The notes below the pieces were generated by a model. It saw only the letters and a list, made by a program, of their open reading frames with translations. It ran no database searches and was not told where the DNA came from. 64,000 nucleotides of DNA, taken from positions 310,001 to 374,000 of the forward strand of contig JADNYV010000004.1 of the NCBI GenBank assembly GCA_015501055.1, written 5' to 3'. Positions 47,066 to 58,174 of this stretch are shown here, piece by piece. Position 1 is the first letter of the stretch. Every line of letters begins with the position of its first letter. The position numbers were made by a program, and so were the translations under genes. This stretch comes from Mucidula mucida. Taxonomy: Eukaryota > Basidiomycota > Agaricomycetes > Agaricales > Physalacriaceae.

Positions 47066-47742
47066 CTAACTCCAGCCCATGCTGTAGTACGCCGCGCGCG
47101 CGGCTTCTTCCTTAGCGACCTGCTTATTGCCGCCCGAGCCCATACCCTTTTCGATTCCATTAACTAAAAGAAGAGTACTTAAAACTCATGAAATGGATAT
47201 GCGGAAAAGAACTACTCACCAACACAAGTAACAGTCCACTTTCCTGCGTGCGGCGGCCCAGAAAAATCAGCTCTGTACTCAACATTGACTCGCCGTTGAG
47301 CAGCAGTCTGGTTGAAAAGCGGTAAAGAGGCGAGTCCAGGTTGAGCCGGAGCCATGGGATTCGGAGTCGACAGCTTGGCCTGGTAAGGGGGCGGCGGAAG
47401 CGTGTGCTTATTGCTCTGCTGCGGTGGCGGAGGCTTGCTCATGGATGGGGAAGTAAAGGCATTTGGTGTGGGGACGTGTGATGGCTGGAATGATGGTTGG
47501 AAAGAGGGCGTGGGAGGCTGTTGGAAGCTCGGACGGGGCTGCTGGAACAACATCGGCGGCGGCGGAGGAGGCTGTGGCATGGTACGCATCGGCTGAAGAG
47601 GAGGCGGAAGCGCAGGCGCTGGATTATGACGCATGAACGGCTTATACTGGAAAGATGGGCCCGAGAGAGCAGGCGGAGGCGGAGGCGACCGCATCGGGGC
47701 CATCTGCGGAAGATTAGCATACCCCGTGACCAGCCCTGACAT
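47066..47742 (-). CDS. small dsRNA-binding-domain protein with proline-rich N-terminus
   Basis: From ATG 47742 (MSGLVTGYANLPQ) about 125 residues are dominated by Pro, Gln, Phe and Ser (PMRSPPPPPAL, FQQPPTPSFQPSFQPS). They are followed by VEYRADFSGPPHAGKWTVTC in the first exon. After a short intron ending at about 47160 the frame gives VNGIEKGMGSGGNKQVAKEE and AARAAYYSMGWS, then a stop at 47066-47068. The motif GxGxxKQxAKxEAAxxAxxxM is the second half of a double-stranded RNA-binding domain, including the KQ-AK helix. This is one DRBM at the extreme C-terminus, without catalytic domain. Known family members bind structured RNA; the role here is open. Its ATG is only 38 bp from that of the XLF gene on the opposite strand; in-frame codons continue upstream without ATG, so the start may be elsewhere. 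Confidence 0.7.
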
Positions 47743-47780
47743 CGCCTCTTCAAACCCGACAGTCACTCAAGAGTCATTCA

Positions 47781-49266
47781 ATGTATCTGCTTTCAGAAGT
47801 AAGGACTTCTTGACTATATCTTTGGCGTATTGAGCCCATGGCCATCCGTAGGAACAAGAGAAACAGCTTCTCGTCAAAGAATGGGCCGTCAAAATCGACA
47901 CGCTCAAGTCAACACCGTACCTCATTGTTTGTGACTAGTGCTCAGCCTGTGTTGCAAGAGTTCAATCCACACCCAGAAATTCTTCTCGTCCCAAGCCGAC
48001 TCCTCCTGTACTGTGCTTATCACAGATACGAAGTTTGTCTGGACAGAAGGTACGCGCCTCCGCCTCAAAGGATCTAATTGTAACGCGCGCCAGCTTTGTC
48101 GAGTCAACAATTCGCGCGTCGTTGGCGTGAATCAAACAACCTGGACCGTGTATCAAGCACAGAACTCAGCGACGAAGAAGAGGAATGGCGAATCCACAAT
48201 CTCGAAGTTCTGACGAAAGCCCATTCACCTGGAGGGATTGCCGACTTGTCCTTTGAAGTGGTGGAAACCAATTTCTCAGTAAGTCTTATACTCTTTTTCA
48301 TCTGTACTGTGATCATTTTCAGGATATTGCTTTTACTCTTGAAGGGCCGTCGTTTCAATGGCGATGGGAAGCGTGCTTCGTTGGCCACAAGTCCTCAGCG
48401 GAAATTCTGTCGAAGCATCTCATCCTACCTCTCATAAGCATGTCACATCTCGCGTTTTCTTCGGCAGAGAACGTAAACGGGCTGTCTGATGCAGACATGG
48501 AGAAGGTACGAACGTTTCATGTGTTGTGTATGTCGAAGCTGACGAGACTAACCAGGCTATCGATAAAGTTGCCCGAACCTCTCGACGAAACATAGATCTC
48601 CATGTCAGAAATGCGTTTTCAAAGCCCCGAGTTGCGACGGGGCTTGCACGGATGACAGCTACTCTCAATTTTGCGTCCGATATTCGTAAGTTCTTGGGGT
48701 CAAACTGTTTAATTCTGACAGTTGTGTAGCTCCTGTAAAATCAAATGTGGATGCGCCAGACTTGGAGCCTTTACCGCCTCCAGCAACTGAACACGCTTCC
48801 ACGTCTCGGCTCAATGACGCATTGCAGGTAATGCACTTTTGAATACCCTCTTATCGTTTCCTTAAATACCTCTATCGATGCAAAGCCCTCCAACCCCACT
48901 CTACTGGATCCTGTACTAAAGGCCGCGTCTCCTTTACCTTCACCGCCACCGCCTCCTGCTGCACCTCAGGGCTCAGCTCCTGTTGAAGATTCAGATTCGG
49001 CGACAGAGGATGATGACGACGAAGATGAGCCGGCTCAAGTCAAGGCAAAGTCACCATCGCCACCTCCCAAGCCGTCATCCTCTCTCCCAGCCAAGAAACG
49101 AGCCACAGCGGCACCATTGTCGGACACTGACTCGTCTCCTATCAGACCGCCAAAGAAGGCGAAGGCACCCGTTTCATCGAGCGAGGATAGTGATGATGAT
49201 CGAAAGAAACCTATCGTCAAACGGGGGACTAGACAACCAATAAAGCGGGGAGGGAAGCGTTTCTAG
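47781..49266 (+). CDS. NEJ1: non-homologous end-joining factor XLF/Nej1
   Basis: An XLF (NHEJ1) family protein, which with XRCC4/Lif1 and ligase IV bridges DNA ends during double-strand break repair in the nucleus. Exon 1 is 47781-47798 (MYLLSE) and exon 2 starts at 47852 (EQEKQLLVKEWAVKIDTLKS). Later exons read KFFSSQADSSCTVLITDTKF, VWTEALSSQQFARRWRESNN, DIAFTLEGPSFQWRWEACFV, GHKSSAEILSKHLILPLISM, SHLAFSSAENVNGLSDADME and VARTSRRNIDLHVRNAF. These cover the globular head and the start of the coiled-coil stalk. The tail is disordered and acidic with proline clusters, then ends in a basic motif (KKPIVKRGTRQPIKRGGKRF) that resembles the C-terminal Ku-binding basic peptide of XLF. Length (about 380 residues) is normal for basidiomycetes. 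Confidence 0.85.
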
Positions 49267-49420
49267 TGTACCTGTATACCGTTGCTCTATCCGACTTAAT
49301 TTGTGCATAATTTAGAGTTGTTCGACAACCTGACCTATCCTGACGCGTTTACTGCCGAGGGGGGATGACTAAGCAGGCTTCATCTTCCTCTGTCCAGTCC
49401 GCGTCAAAACCTGCTCCAAC

Positions 49421-50358
49421 ATGGACGAGCAGAGGCCTTTCAACAGTGCAGATGAATCATTGCTCGAGGTTATTGGTGATTACATTCTAGGCGTTCCGTG
49501 TCTTACTGGATATGTTACAGGCCGCTCTGAACCAATCCTTTTCGGCCCCTCCTCGTCGGGCGTCGGTACCACCATCTCCAGCCGTAGAGGCACCTTCTAC
49601 TTTGGCAAGCAACACTGCTGACAGTGAGAATGCCTCAGCGCCAGAGTCCATTGTCTCGGCTGAAGAGGTGGAAAGCTGGAAGGCAGAGTATGACTCCCAA
49701 GTCCAGGCATGGCGCGCCGAGTCCGCAGAGGCACGAGAAAAGGCAGAAGCAGAGCGACAGAGATGGGAAACAGTGAGGGCAAGCCAAGTTCAGGAGACCC
49801 CTCGTCACGGAGCGGTATCGGCCATGTCTGGATGGGAAACGGTCGGAAGCAAGAACACGTCGACTGCTCCTTCTGGCTCTGTCCATACACCCAGTATAGC
49901 AGATTCTCGGGACTTGGTGTCTGGAGAAGCGCAGGTATTTGCGTTTCCTGTCCGTATCAACGAGTTCTCATTTCCTGTAGGCTTCGCGTGCAGGTCCCTC
50001 ACATTCACAGGCGTCGGGCGACGACGCAGCAAAATGGGAAGACGTTCCTTCCTCCATCAGTTCTTCATTCCCATCCATGTCCTTCCCCGACCACGACGAC
50101 CCCTCATCCCCAGCGACTCGGAAACCTCCTCCGGACGCACCCATGTCCGCCACCCTGGCTATATTTGATCCTTCTCTCTCACCGCAGACACGCGTCAAGG
50201 CCTTGTTTTCATCTTTGGCGATCAATCTGCTCCTTCCGTTTATAAACGGAGTTATGCTTGGGTTTGGGGAAATCTTTGCTAAGAATATCGTGTTGGAATG
50301 GTGGAGACCTGGATCAACAGTCACGCAGACTGGTATCCGTCGCCGTCGACGAACTTGA
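49421..50358 (+). CDS. MIM1: mitochondrial outer-membrane import protein Mim1 (TOM13 family)
   Basis: Exons are 49421-49468 (MDEQRPFNSADESLLE), 49521-49934 and 49981-50358. The first 200 residues are polar, with a heptad stretch (EEVESWKAEYDSQVQAWRAE, SAEAREKAEAERQRWETVRA). The C-terminal part has QTRVKALFSSLAINLLLPFI followed by NGVMLGFGEIFAKNIVLEWW, the single membrane segment of the Mim1/TOM13 family with its Gly-x3-Gly spacing. In yeast Mim1 inserts multi-span and signal-anchored proteins into the mitochondrial outer membrane and helps assemble the TOM complex. Yeast Mim1 is only about 110 residues, so the long N-terminal coiled-coil region is a basidiomycete feature or an extension. The last residues TQTGIRRRRRT follow the helix. 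Confidence 0.82.
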
Positions 50359-50914
50359 TGATAGACCAAATCGATTTTGGACTGGCTTTAGGTACGAAGG
50401 TTGTTCGAATTTCGCGACCTTTGTTTACATTTTTCGCTGCAGATCATAATTATTGTAACTTTTCGTCCTTTTGTAAAGCCCCCAACTCGTCGACAACCCC
50501 CAATGTTACTGGCTGATTGTCGAAAATGCAGCTCAAGTATGAAAGATATGCCCAATGCATTGACATTAACCTGTCATTTCCCAGGAGCCGGTTCGCGACG
50601 ATGCTTCGACTTGTATCGTACTTCCGGATCGAAGATCTTCTTACAGAACGTTCACTAAGAAAGTAGGAATTCCCGAATAACTGTTAAAGAGCCCTGCTGT
50701 TTTTAAATCATTAGAAGCGTTGTTTGCTCTAATAGGTCAGAAACATTACTAATATGAATTCGGCGACTGCTAGGACGCAGTTGAACTGCAATGTGTCAGT
50801 AGCTGTGGCGTGAAGTACTCAAATGAACTTTCTGCCTTACTGAGAAGCCGTGGGAGATTGCCAACTTGAAGTCTTACTCAGCGACCTCAAACTTGTCCTT
50901 ACACCTCCAACACG
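50359..50914. other. intergenic, no gene seen
   Basis: This 556-bp stretch downstream of MIM1 has short plus-strand frames without coding character. It should hold the MIM1 3' end and the promoter of the next gene. Confidence 0.4.
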
Positions 50915-52255
50915 ATGTCCACAAGCATATTTCTGACGGGAGCTACTGGTATTGGTCCTGATCCAGCTGTTGAAAGTGCGCTCACGCGATCTACAGGCTA
51001 CATTGGCGGTTCCGTTCTAGCCCAACTACTCGAACACCGACTGGTGAAGACTTTCGAAATAACGGTCCTGGTCCGATCTCCAGATAAGGGCGAGCTTTTG
51101 CGTTCCATGGGGCTCAAGACGCTATTCGGTTCGAATTCGGACCATGAACTGCTCATTACTGCAGCATCAGCGGCCGACGTCGTTTTCGCCTGTGTAAGAC
51201 TCGTCTCTATCTCTCATAGTACGCGAACTCATACATAATGTTACATAGGCGGACGCTGACGATCTTGGTGCCGCGACAGCTATTCTAGCCGGGCTGAAGA
51301 AACGGTTCGAACTTGTAGGCAAGAAATCTATATTGATCCATACTGTGAGCCATATATATCTCGGATGTACCTCTGTTTACGCTTTTCGGTAGTCCGGAAC
51401 AGGTCTGGTACAGCCTGGCTACTCTTGACACGTCTGATGCTTGAACCAAGGCGTTCTTTCAACTGAATCCCACGGCATGTATGCCACGGACACAGTTTAT
51501 TCCGACCTCGATATACCGTTGATCGAGACACTTGGCATCAAGCAGCCTCATCGTGAAGTGGACACTACACTGGTTTCTGCGGACGCTGATGGTACGTGAA
51601 GATCTACAATTCAATCAACCAACTCTTAGAAGACACCGGTTTGTATAGGCAAGTTCGTGGATACTTATATTGTCTTGCCTTCGACAATATATGGGCGTGC
51701 CACAGGTGTGCTCGTCGACAGAGGTATCCAGAAACCGTTTTCGGATCAAATTCCCACTCTTGTGAGGACGAGTCTGTCTCGTTCACAGGCCGGCGTTATT
51801 GGAGAAGGGAATAACCTTTGGCCCAACGTGGAGATTCATGAAGGTATGGATATCTACTCTTGGCTGGCCGGTACCGGGATTTAATCGTCTCTTTAGTGGC
51901 ATCCTTATTCGTCTTGATATTCGACTTAGCGCTGGCACAGGATGGTGGCATCACTGTTCCTGCCGAATTTCAGCACGGTCGTTCGGGTTTTTACTTCGGT
52001 GCTAACGGCGAGCATAAGCTGCTTGATATCTCCAGAAAAATCGCGCAGGTGATGCATGGAATGGGGCTAGGAACGGCGGATCCTACCACGTTCACTGCAG
52101 AGGAGATGGCACGGTACTTTCCGGGCGCAACGAGCCTCAGCACGAATTCGAGATGCCGCGCCGATCGGAGCAAGGCGATAGGCTGGGATCCTGTCAAAAC
52201 GACGAGTGATATGTTGTCCAGTATTGAAGAGGAGGTGAAGGCATTTGCAAATTGA
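50915..52255 (+). CDS. NmrA-like NAD(P)-binding protein, copy 2
   Basis: A full-length paralogue of the protein at 44805-46090. MSTSIFLTGATG joins over a GT-AG intron to YIGGSVLAQLLEHRLVKTFE, giving the nucleotide motif GATGYIGG. Matching segments follow: ITVLVRSPDKGELLRSMGLK, TLFGSNSDHELLITAASAAD, SILIHTSGTGVLSTESHGMY, VDTYIVLPSTIYGRATGVLV, LSRSQAGVIGEGNNLWPNVE, VPAEFQHGRSGFYFGANGEH and KAIGWDPVKTTSDMLSSIEE, ending VKAFAN. About six introns are present. It has the opposite orientation to copy 1, with three unrelated genes between, so an old inverted duplication is likely. Function is unknown beyond NAD(P) binding. Confidence 0.85.
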
Positions 52256-52307
52256 ACACTGAATAGTGTTGGCAGTATACAATAAATGTACAATATTAGT
52301 TGGCTAC

Positions 52308-53484
52308 CTAAGCACATTGCGTTATGACGGCCTGCGCGTATTGCGCCATCAGCTCATGTGCGTTCGTCGAAGGATAACTTGGAAGAACTTAGCATCAAAT
52401 AAGAAGCGCACTGTAGAGGTGACGTACTCTTGAATGTAATACACAGTGTCATTAGGATCTGCACATTCGCCGACAGTAGTGGTCGCGTTGATTGTACAGG
52501 GTCCAAGTTCGGAGAATCCAGCGGCCTGGTAGTCAGATGTTACGTCCGTGATAAACTCTCCCATATCTACAAACGCGACATTGATCCCTCTAGATGCCAA
52601 AGTTGTTAAACCATCGAACAGTTCCTGCTTGTAGGCGTCTCCGGCGGCTGTCTGAGTTCCACGTCCATAACTGTCAACGACGAGGAAGTTCTTCGCGAAC
52701 AGAGGAGAAGACGACAGTCGTAAAAGCTCATAAACGATAGAGTCTGCTACCGTAGGAAATGTCGAAGCTGAGCGGTATATAAATATTAGGCCAGCTTACT
52801 TATAGTTCAAAGACGTACCAGAAGAACGCTTAAAGTCTCTGATAATAAGATTAGTATCGACCCGTGGCTTAAGTGTTTTAGCAACTCACTCCATGCCTAA
52901 GTATGTGACATACAATGTCGAATCGGGATCTGGCTTCGATTTACCACTAATGACGAGATTGGCTATACGGCCATTCAGTGAACATAGAGGATGGTGAACG
53001 GATTGCAGTTACCTTGGTGCATGAAGTCCCTTGGATCCAATGCCGCTACGCCGGGATAAAGAGTGTTGTCGACCACAGAACCTGCGACCTGCACAAAGTT
53101 GAGTACGTTCATTGCGAACATTAATGTCGAATCTTACCGCGTAGTCTTTCAACGTAGCATCGATGCTGTCCGCGAAATATTCCACCCAGATCTTTCCGTT
53201 CGACATTCTACCACCCGCTTTGGGATCAGGTGGACTCTGCACTGGAGGGTTGAGCGTCGATCCGTTCTGCCTGCCGCCGTCTGTGTAGCCATCCTACAGA
53301 CGCGTATGAGTGGAGGCCTTACCGATCATGAAGAACATACCCCGAAAGCAACGACAGTGGATATACCATCCAAAGAAACCCCGGAGTTTGCGTTCGCAGC
53401 AGCACCACCGAGAGTGCCACAAGTCGGCGAGAACTGAGCGTTCGCGAACGCGGCAAATGTAAGGAGAAGGTAGGGATAAACCAT
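52308..53484 (-). CDS. secreted CE16/GDSL-type esterase homologue with substituted catalytic residues
   Basis: From ATG 53484 a signal peptide (MVYPYLLLTFAAFANA) precedes QFSPTCGTLG. The SGNH/GDSL fold of carbohydrate esterase family 16 (acetyl esterases acting on plant cell-wall sugars) is recognised from VAFGDGYTDGGRQNGSTLNP, PPDPKAGGRMSNGKIWVEYF, ADSIDATLKDYAVAGSVVDN, LYPGVAALDPRDFMH, TLYVTYLGMEDFKRSSG and CADPNDTVYYIQDYPSTNAH. In this family block I is FGDS with the nucleophile Ser; here the exon join gives FGDG. Block III usually has GxND; here GMED. Near the C-terminus HPST is expected; here YPST. All three catalytic positions are therefore changed, while frame, signal peptide and introns look intact. 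The stop is at 52308-52310, converging with the NmrA-like gene 52 bp away. Confidence 0.8.
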
Positions 53485-55019
53485 GCTGAATGACACGCTA
53501 CTGCAGAACCTCTAGCGGGACTTACTGCTATTTATATGATTGGCAAAACGGAGAACGTCATGATCACCAATCGAGACTGCGTTGCCTGAAGTGGCCCACA
53601 AAACGACGACCCCTGCAATGTGACTGCAGTCCAACGATTGACAGGCGCATGTGATGATCTTACTGAGTGTAGATTTTCCGAGTGCGGTCTGGCTGTTTAC
53701 CGAGAGACGTGAACAAGCGAAAAAGAGCCGATGGGGTTCAAGGGCCTGCGATAGGGTACCGTAACAGTTTATCGGCGGATCGCAATAAGTAGCTATAGTG
53801 CGGTGAAATAGCACTGAGATCCTGTAAAGACCAACTATGTGCATGCCCTACAAGCACACGGCGGCCATGACTTTACCATATGGTGACATTGAATTCGCGA
53901 AGAACGCTGTGCGTATGATAATTCTGGGGCAACGAGCGTACTTAGCCCTCAAAAACGCAAACGTTGTGTTGCGTTGCAGGGCCGAGTGTGTATACCACCG
54001 TGGATCGAGGCACACCTATCTCCAACGTGGCACAGCGCGCTACTGTAATATCTGGATGATGGACTTCGAAAGGCTGAGGTGGTTGCGGTACCGCTCGCTA
54101 AGGAAAAAGGAAAAGGGCAGATCAGATCATTCTAGAGCCACATAGGAAGAGTAAGAACGCGGTTGCCCTCTCGTAACCTCTGAACCCATAACGCCATCAA
54201 TAGTAAGGTCAACCGCGGAACTGATGGAAGATGAGTTGTACACCTGGGAGAAACCGTCCAGATTAGGACTCGTAGGCACTATTGCCTCAACTGAGAAGTA
54301 GATGATACTTATGTGGGCGATGTCATCAACTGCCTGAAAGTTTAGGGAGCGCTCAGCGCCGCTCACCCCAAAACGAGGCGATATCGATGAAATCTAGACG
54401 GTCCTATGTAGATATACGACCAGACGTCCTGGCAAATGCAGCGGTCGAGGGTCAGTTGGAGAGCATCTTACCGAATCATAAGTAATCAGCGACCGATCTT
54501 CGGCTCAACTACCAATGAGACCCGTTTGGGACCGAGCTACTCGTAGAGCCCTTTCCGCTTAAGTTTAGAAGTATACCACGTATTTGATGAGCCGTAGTGT
54601 ACTTTTCCCGCGAAGCGTCGCTGTGGAGGACAACGAGACCTACTTTTGGCATCCTAGAACAAAATATACCAGGGTCTTTCTCGGAAACAAGACTGACTTC
54701 CGGCCACAGGTGATGTTCTCGTTGAGTCTGCATAATGTTAAAGGCCCGAGGCAATTTGAGTACTTACATCTAAGTTCTAGAACGAGATGAACTTAGCTCT
54801 GCTGAAGCAGGTGGAAGTTCGAAAGGAAGCGTGAGAAAGGTGACACGTGTTCTCACCATCAACCCGTCATCTACTCTTTACCTCATGAAAGTCAATCCAC
54901 CGCCGTTCAGAGGCTGAATATCTGGAGGATAATTCTATGGTCTATTGTCAGCAGCCAATTCTCTGTCGTCGGCGCCTCGTTGATGCGTATACAGGTGTTT
55001 GAAGCTTTCTTTCCAGCCG
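53485..55019. other. long intergenic stretch with possible coding remnants
   Basis: These 1.5 kb carry only short open frames. Three on the minus strand (53512-53844, 54127-54366, 54509-54754) have protein-like stretches such as VDDIAHISIIYFSVEAIVPT and REHHLWPEVSLVSEKDPG, but no family is recognised and no start or stop links them. A decayed gene is possible; no transposon ends were seen. Confidence 0.3.
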
Positions 55020-56054
55020 ATGGAGCCAGGTGTGCTTACCGGACCTGAAAATGGCACGTATGATCATGATCCATCTTTGGAATGGCCCGGTGGCGAGGTA
55101 GACGAAATTGCTACACCAAAGCCTCCAGCTCGTAGCCAAATTCTACGTTTTGTGGTAGAACGCCCGTCGTCCGTGACAGGATCTGGTCGAATTGCTCTCG
55201 TCGATGGTTACAACGAAGTTCAGATTGGGAGAGATGTCTCGCCCAACAACCAGACACCGAGGATCCGCATAAAGGCGATGGAAGTCTCTAAACTCCATGC
55301 GACTGTATATTGGGACTCGCAGCAGAAAGAGTGGGCCATCGTGGATATGGGATCTGTGCACGGGACCTTTGTATGCTCTGCTAGCGTTCAATCTCCTACA
55401 TCACCAGATTACGGACAGCGCCTATCTACTTCTCGCACTGCAAGCATCCCTCGTCGTTTGTCGCACCTGGACCGTATCCGTTTCGGTACGGCAGGAATGA
55501 CTGTTCACATCCATACCGACTTGGCATGCGAAGAATGCTCGCCGCGCCATCTGAAGGACGAGATACCTCTCTTTCCTTCTGCGTCACGCTCTGCAAGTAA
55601 TAGTCCTCTGCCCACACCAAATGACAGTCATCACCAGCCTTATGCGAAAGACCCGAGAAAGGCCTTGACAGCGTTGAAGCGGAATTTACTTGCGCATCAT
55701 AATCCCTCAATGTCTGGGTCAGCAGTACGCGAAGTGAAACCGTATGTTGATCGTTCTGCTCGTAGGCGTGCTTTATATCCTTCCAGTGCATCTGATGCAC
55801 CCGGGATATCTTCTCGTCGTCAATCCACAGAACCTGCGACTGCGATCTCTCTCCCATCTCGAGCTATTGAGCCTGTTTCTCAAGCAGCCACTCCATTACC
55901 CCCTTCAAATATTGGACGTCTACTGCTGTTGAAGCAAGGTTGGCACCCAGGATCATCTCTTGGACTGTCTACAGAAGGCGGTATCACTGAGCCATTGGAC
56001 GGGGAAGCCATGGCTAGTGGTGAGCGAAGAGGCTTGGGAATGCCTAAGCGATAA
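55020..56054 (+). CDS. FHA and G-patch protein (AGGF1-like layout)
   Basis: A single-exon frame of about 345 residues from ATG 55020 (MEPGVLTG). Residues about 50-165 form an FHA domain: LRFVVERPSSVTGSGRIALV, EVQIGRDVSPNN (Gly-Arg of the phosphothreonine pocket), VSKLHATVYWDSQQKEWAIV and DMGSVHGTFV (SxHG and GTF core). A Ser-rich disordered middle follows. The C-terminus is a G-patch: NIGRLLLLKQGWHPGSSLGL, STEGGITEPL, GLGMPKR. The FHA plus G-patch pair is seen in AGGF1-type proteins; G-patches usually bind RNA or activate DEAH helicases, so a nuclear RNA-processing role is likely. A pyrimidine-rich ttctttccag just before the ATG could be an acceptor, so a short 5' exon cannot be excluded. Confidence 0.82.
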   Translation: MEPGVLTGPENGTYDHDPSLEWPGGEVDEIATPKPPARSQILRFVVERPSSVTGSGRIALVDGYNEVQIGRDVSPNNQTPRIRIKAMEVSKLHATVYWDSQQKEWAIVDMGSVHGTFVCSASVQSPTSPDYGQRLSTSRTASIPRRLSHLDRIRFGTAGMTVHIHTDLACEECSPRHLKDEIPLFPSASRSASNSPLPTPNDSHHQPYAKDPRKALTALKRNLLAHHNPSMSGSAVREVKPYVDRSARRRALYPSSASDAPGISSRRQSTEPATAISLPSRAIEPVSQAATPLPPSNIGRLLLLKQGWHPGSSLGLSTEGGITEPLDGEAMASGERRGLGMPKR

Positions 56055-56379
56055 ATACAGGGCCATAATTCTCGTTGCTCTTAACATTCGTGCAGTATAT
56101 TGTGTCCCTGGATTGTACATAATTGATGAAACGCGTTGATGTCAAAGAACGATAGGCGATTGGCGTGGGAAATTTACGACCACGTGATGTACTCGCGGGC
56201 CAAAGTTGGCATTTCCTAATCGGGAAGTCGAACTGACGGTCAATTTGGCTCCGGTTGGTTGTTGGACCCCACGTCGTCCTTGCTTTCGTCCCGCCACTAT
56301 CCCCTCCCTCTTTCCTACTCCCGCTCAATACCTACACCCACCATCCCTTCGTCGTCGCACATAGCTTTCATTCGTTCAA
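56055..56379. promoter_or_regulatory. promoter region of the cyclin gene
   Basis: 325 bp without a gene; the last 130 bases before the cyclin ATG are strongly C/T-rich (ccctccctctttcctactcc), as often in fungal core promoters. Confidence 0.4.
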
Positions 56380-58174
56380 ATGGCCACCAATGCAAGAGTA
56401 GGTCGTCGTCGGTCTTTGTTGGCAGTTCATTGATTAACTATTGTCCAGATACCACAACGTACTCGCGTTACACAACGCGGAAAAGTAGATGAAAATGCCA
56501 CCAGTCGACACCTGCGTCCGCACTCGCTAGGAGCTGCATCACGCTTAGTGCAGAAAGAAGTCAATGGAGTGAGACTGGTCAACCCTCGGCCTACGTTAGG
56601 CCACGGCTCACTCAAGACGGTCAGTGGAAAGGTGCGCTTGCTGTTTCTCTCGACATGACGCTCGTTTCTAACTGGTTGCTCAGGAAAACGCTGTCAAAGC
56701 GGCCCCACTGGCAAACAAAGACGACCCACCTGTGAAGACTCTAAAGCAAAGCCTGAACACCTCCATAGCGTCGCGCGTGGCTATCGGTCCTCAAACGACT
56801 CGCGCTCCTCTGGCACCTCCCATTTCTAATCTCGTCAACGCCCGTGTTCTTCATACACAGCGTTCACATATTCCCATCAATGGTCATCGGATACCTCGAG
56901 TACCCCCGCCAGTGGCAGTATACGACGATGTTGTAGAAGTCGATGAAGAGAACATCGAAGAGGATCGCATGGACGTCGAAGAAGACGGTGTCCGCGTCGT
57001 CGACGTCCGCCAGGTTGACCGTAACGAGCATGGCATAAACATGGAGGGCGCCGAAGAGGAAGTTGAAGCAATGATCATCGTTGATGAGAGCGACGAGGAA
57101 GATATTCTTGAAGAAGAGCGGGACATCCATCTTGAGTCCGACGCTAACTACGTTTGGCCTGACGCGCCCACACATCGGAGACTCAGGTATGCACGAGAGG
57201 TTGAAGCCGTGCGTGAAGTCTTCGAGGATGACCCAGATTACGACCCTGCTATGGTTTCTGAATATGCGGATGATATTTTCACGTACATGCAAGACCTCGA
57301 GGTATGTCGAACCTTCAGCCAGTCCATCTTAACATTGACATGTTTCTAGGAGGAAGTTATGCCCAACCCCGATTATATGGACGCCCAGAACGAAATCACT
57401 TGGGAGATGCGTCAGACACTGGTTGACTGGTTGCTTCAAGCCCACTTACGCTACCACATGATCCCTGAGACCGTCTGGATTGCCATCAACATTGTCGATC
57501 GATTCCTTTCGAAGCGCGTCGTTTCCTTGGCTAAGCTCCAGCTCGTTGGCATTGCTGCTTTGTTCATCGCGGCCAAATACGAGGAAATTATGGCGCCCTC
57601 TGTCGATGAATTTGTCGCCATGGCCGAGAATGGTTACAGTCGCGAGGAGGTTCTCAAGGGCGAGCGAATCATTTTGCAATCATTGGGCTTCCACATTTCC
57701 CATTACTGTTCTCCCTACAGTTGGATGCGCAAGATCAGCCGTGCTGATGACTACGATTTACAAACGCGGACGCTCTGCAAATTCATTGCGGAAGTGACAT
57801 TGTTGGACCATCGCTTCCTTCGCGCAAAGCCCAGTCTCATCGCAGCTGTTGGAATGTACAGTTCGCGGATAATGTTAGGTGGCGATTGGGTATGTGAAAA
57901 ACCGAATTGCGTCCGCTTGCCATGTTGAACTTTGGTCTTCTAGAACGAGGCCTTCGTCTTTCATTCCGGTTACACCGAAGAGCAGCTTGCCCCTGGACAT
58001 GCGCTATTGGTTGAGAAGCTCGCAGAAAAGAACTTTTCTCGACACTACCTGGTCAAGAAGTATGCCAACAAGAAGTTCTTGAAAGCGTCTACGTTTGCCA
58101 TCAAATGGGCTCGCGGTATCATCGACGGCACTGGATGTTCAGAGGTTACCATGCTGAGAGATGAGCAGGTGTGA
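56380..58174 (+). CDS. G2/mitotic B-type cyclin
   Basis: Exon 1 encodes MATNAR; exon 2 begins IPQRTRVTQRGKVDENATSR. The N-terminal regulatory region contains a D-box-like RPTLGHGSL and, right after, a KEN box (VSGKENAVK), both APC/C degradation signals. An acidic middle region follows (VDEENIEEDRMDVEEDG, VDESDEEDILEEERDIHLES). The cyclin box reads YMQDLEEEVMPNPDYM, EITWEMRQTLVDWLLQAHLR, IAINIVDRFLSKRVVSLAKL and FIAAKYEEIMAPSVDEFVAM. The C-terminal cyclin fold continues with ILQSLGFHISHYCSPYSWMR and FLRAKPSLIAAVGMYSSRIM and ends MLRDEQV. It partners Cdk1 (Cdc2) for entry into mitosis. Four or five introns were read. Confidence 0.94.

Noticed and set aside
53512..53844. Possible P-loop ATPase remnant (ALGKSTLSKIIT)
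   Set aside because: The sequence is only loosely like a Walker A motif and nothing around it supports an ATPase.
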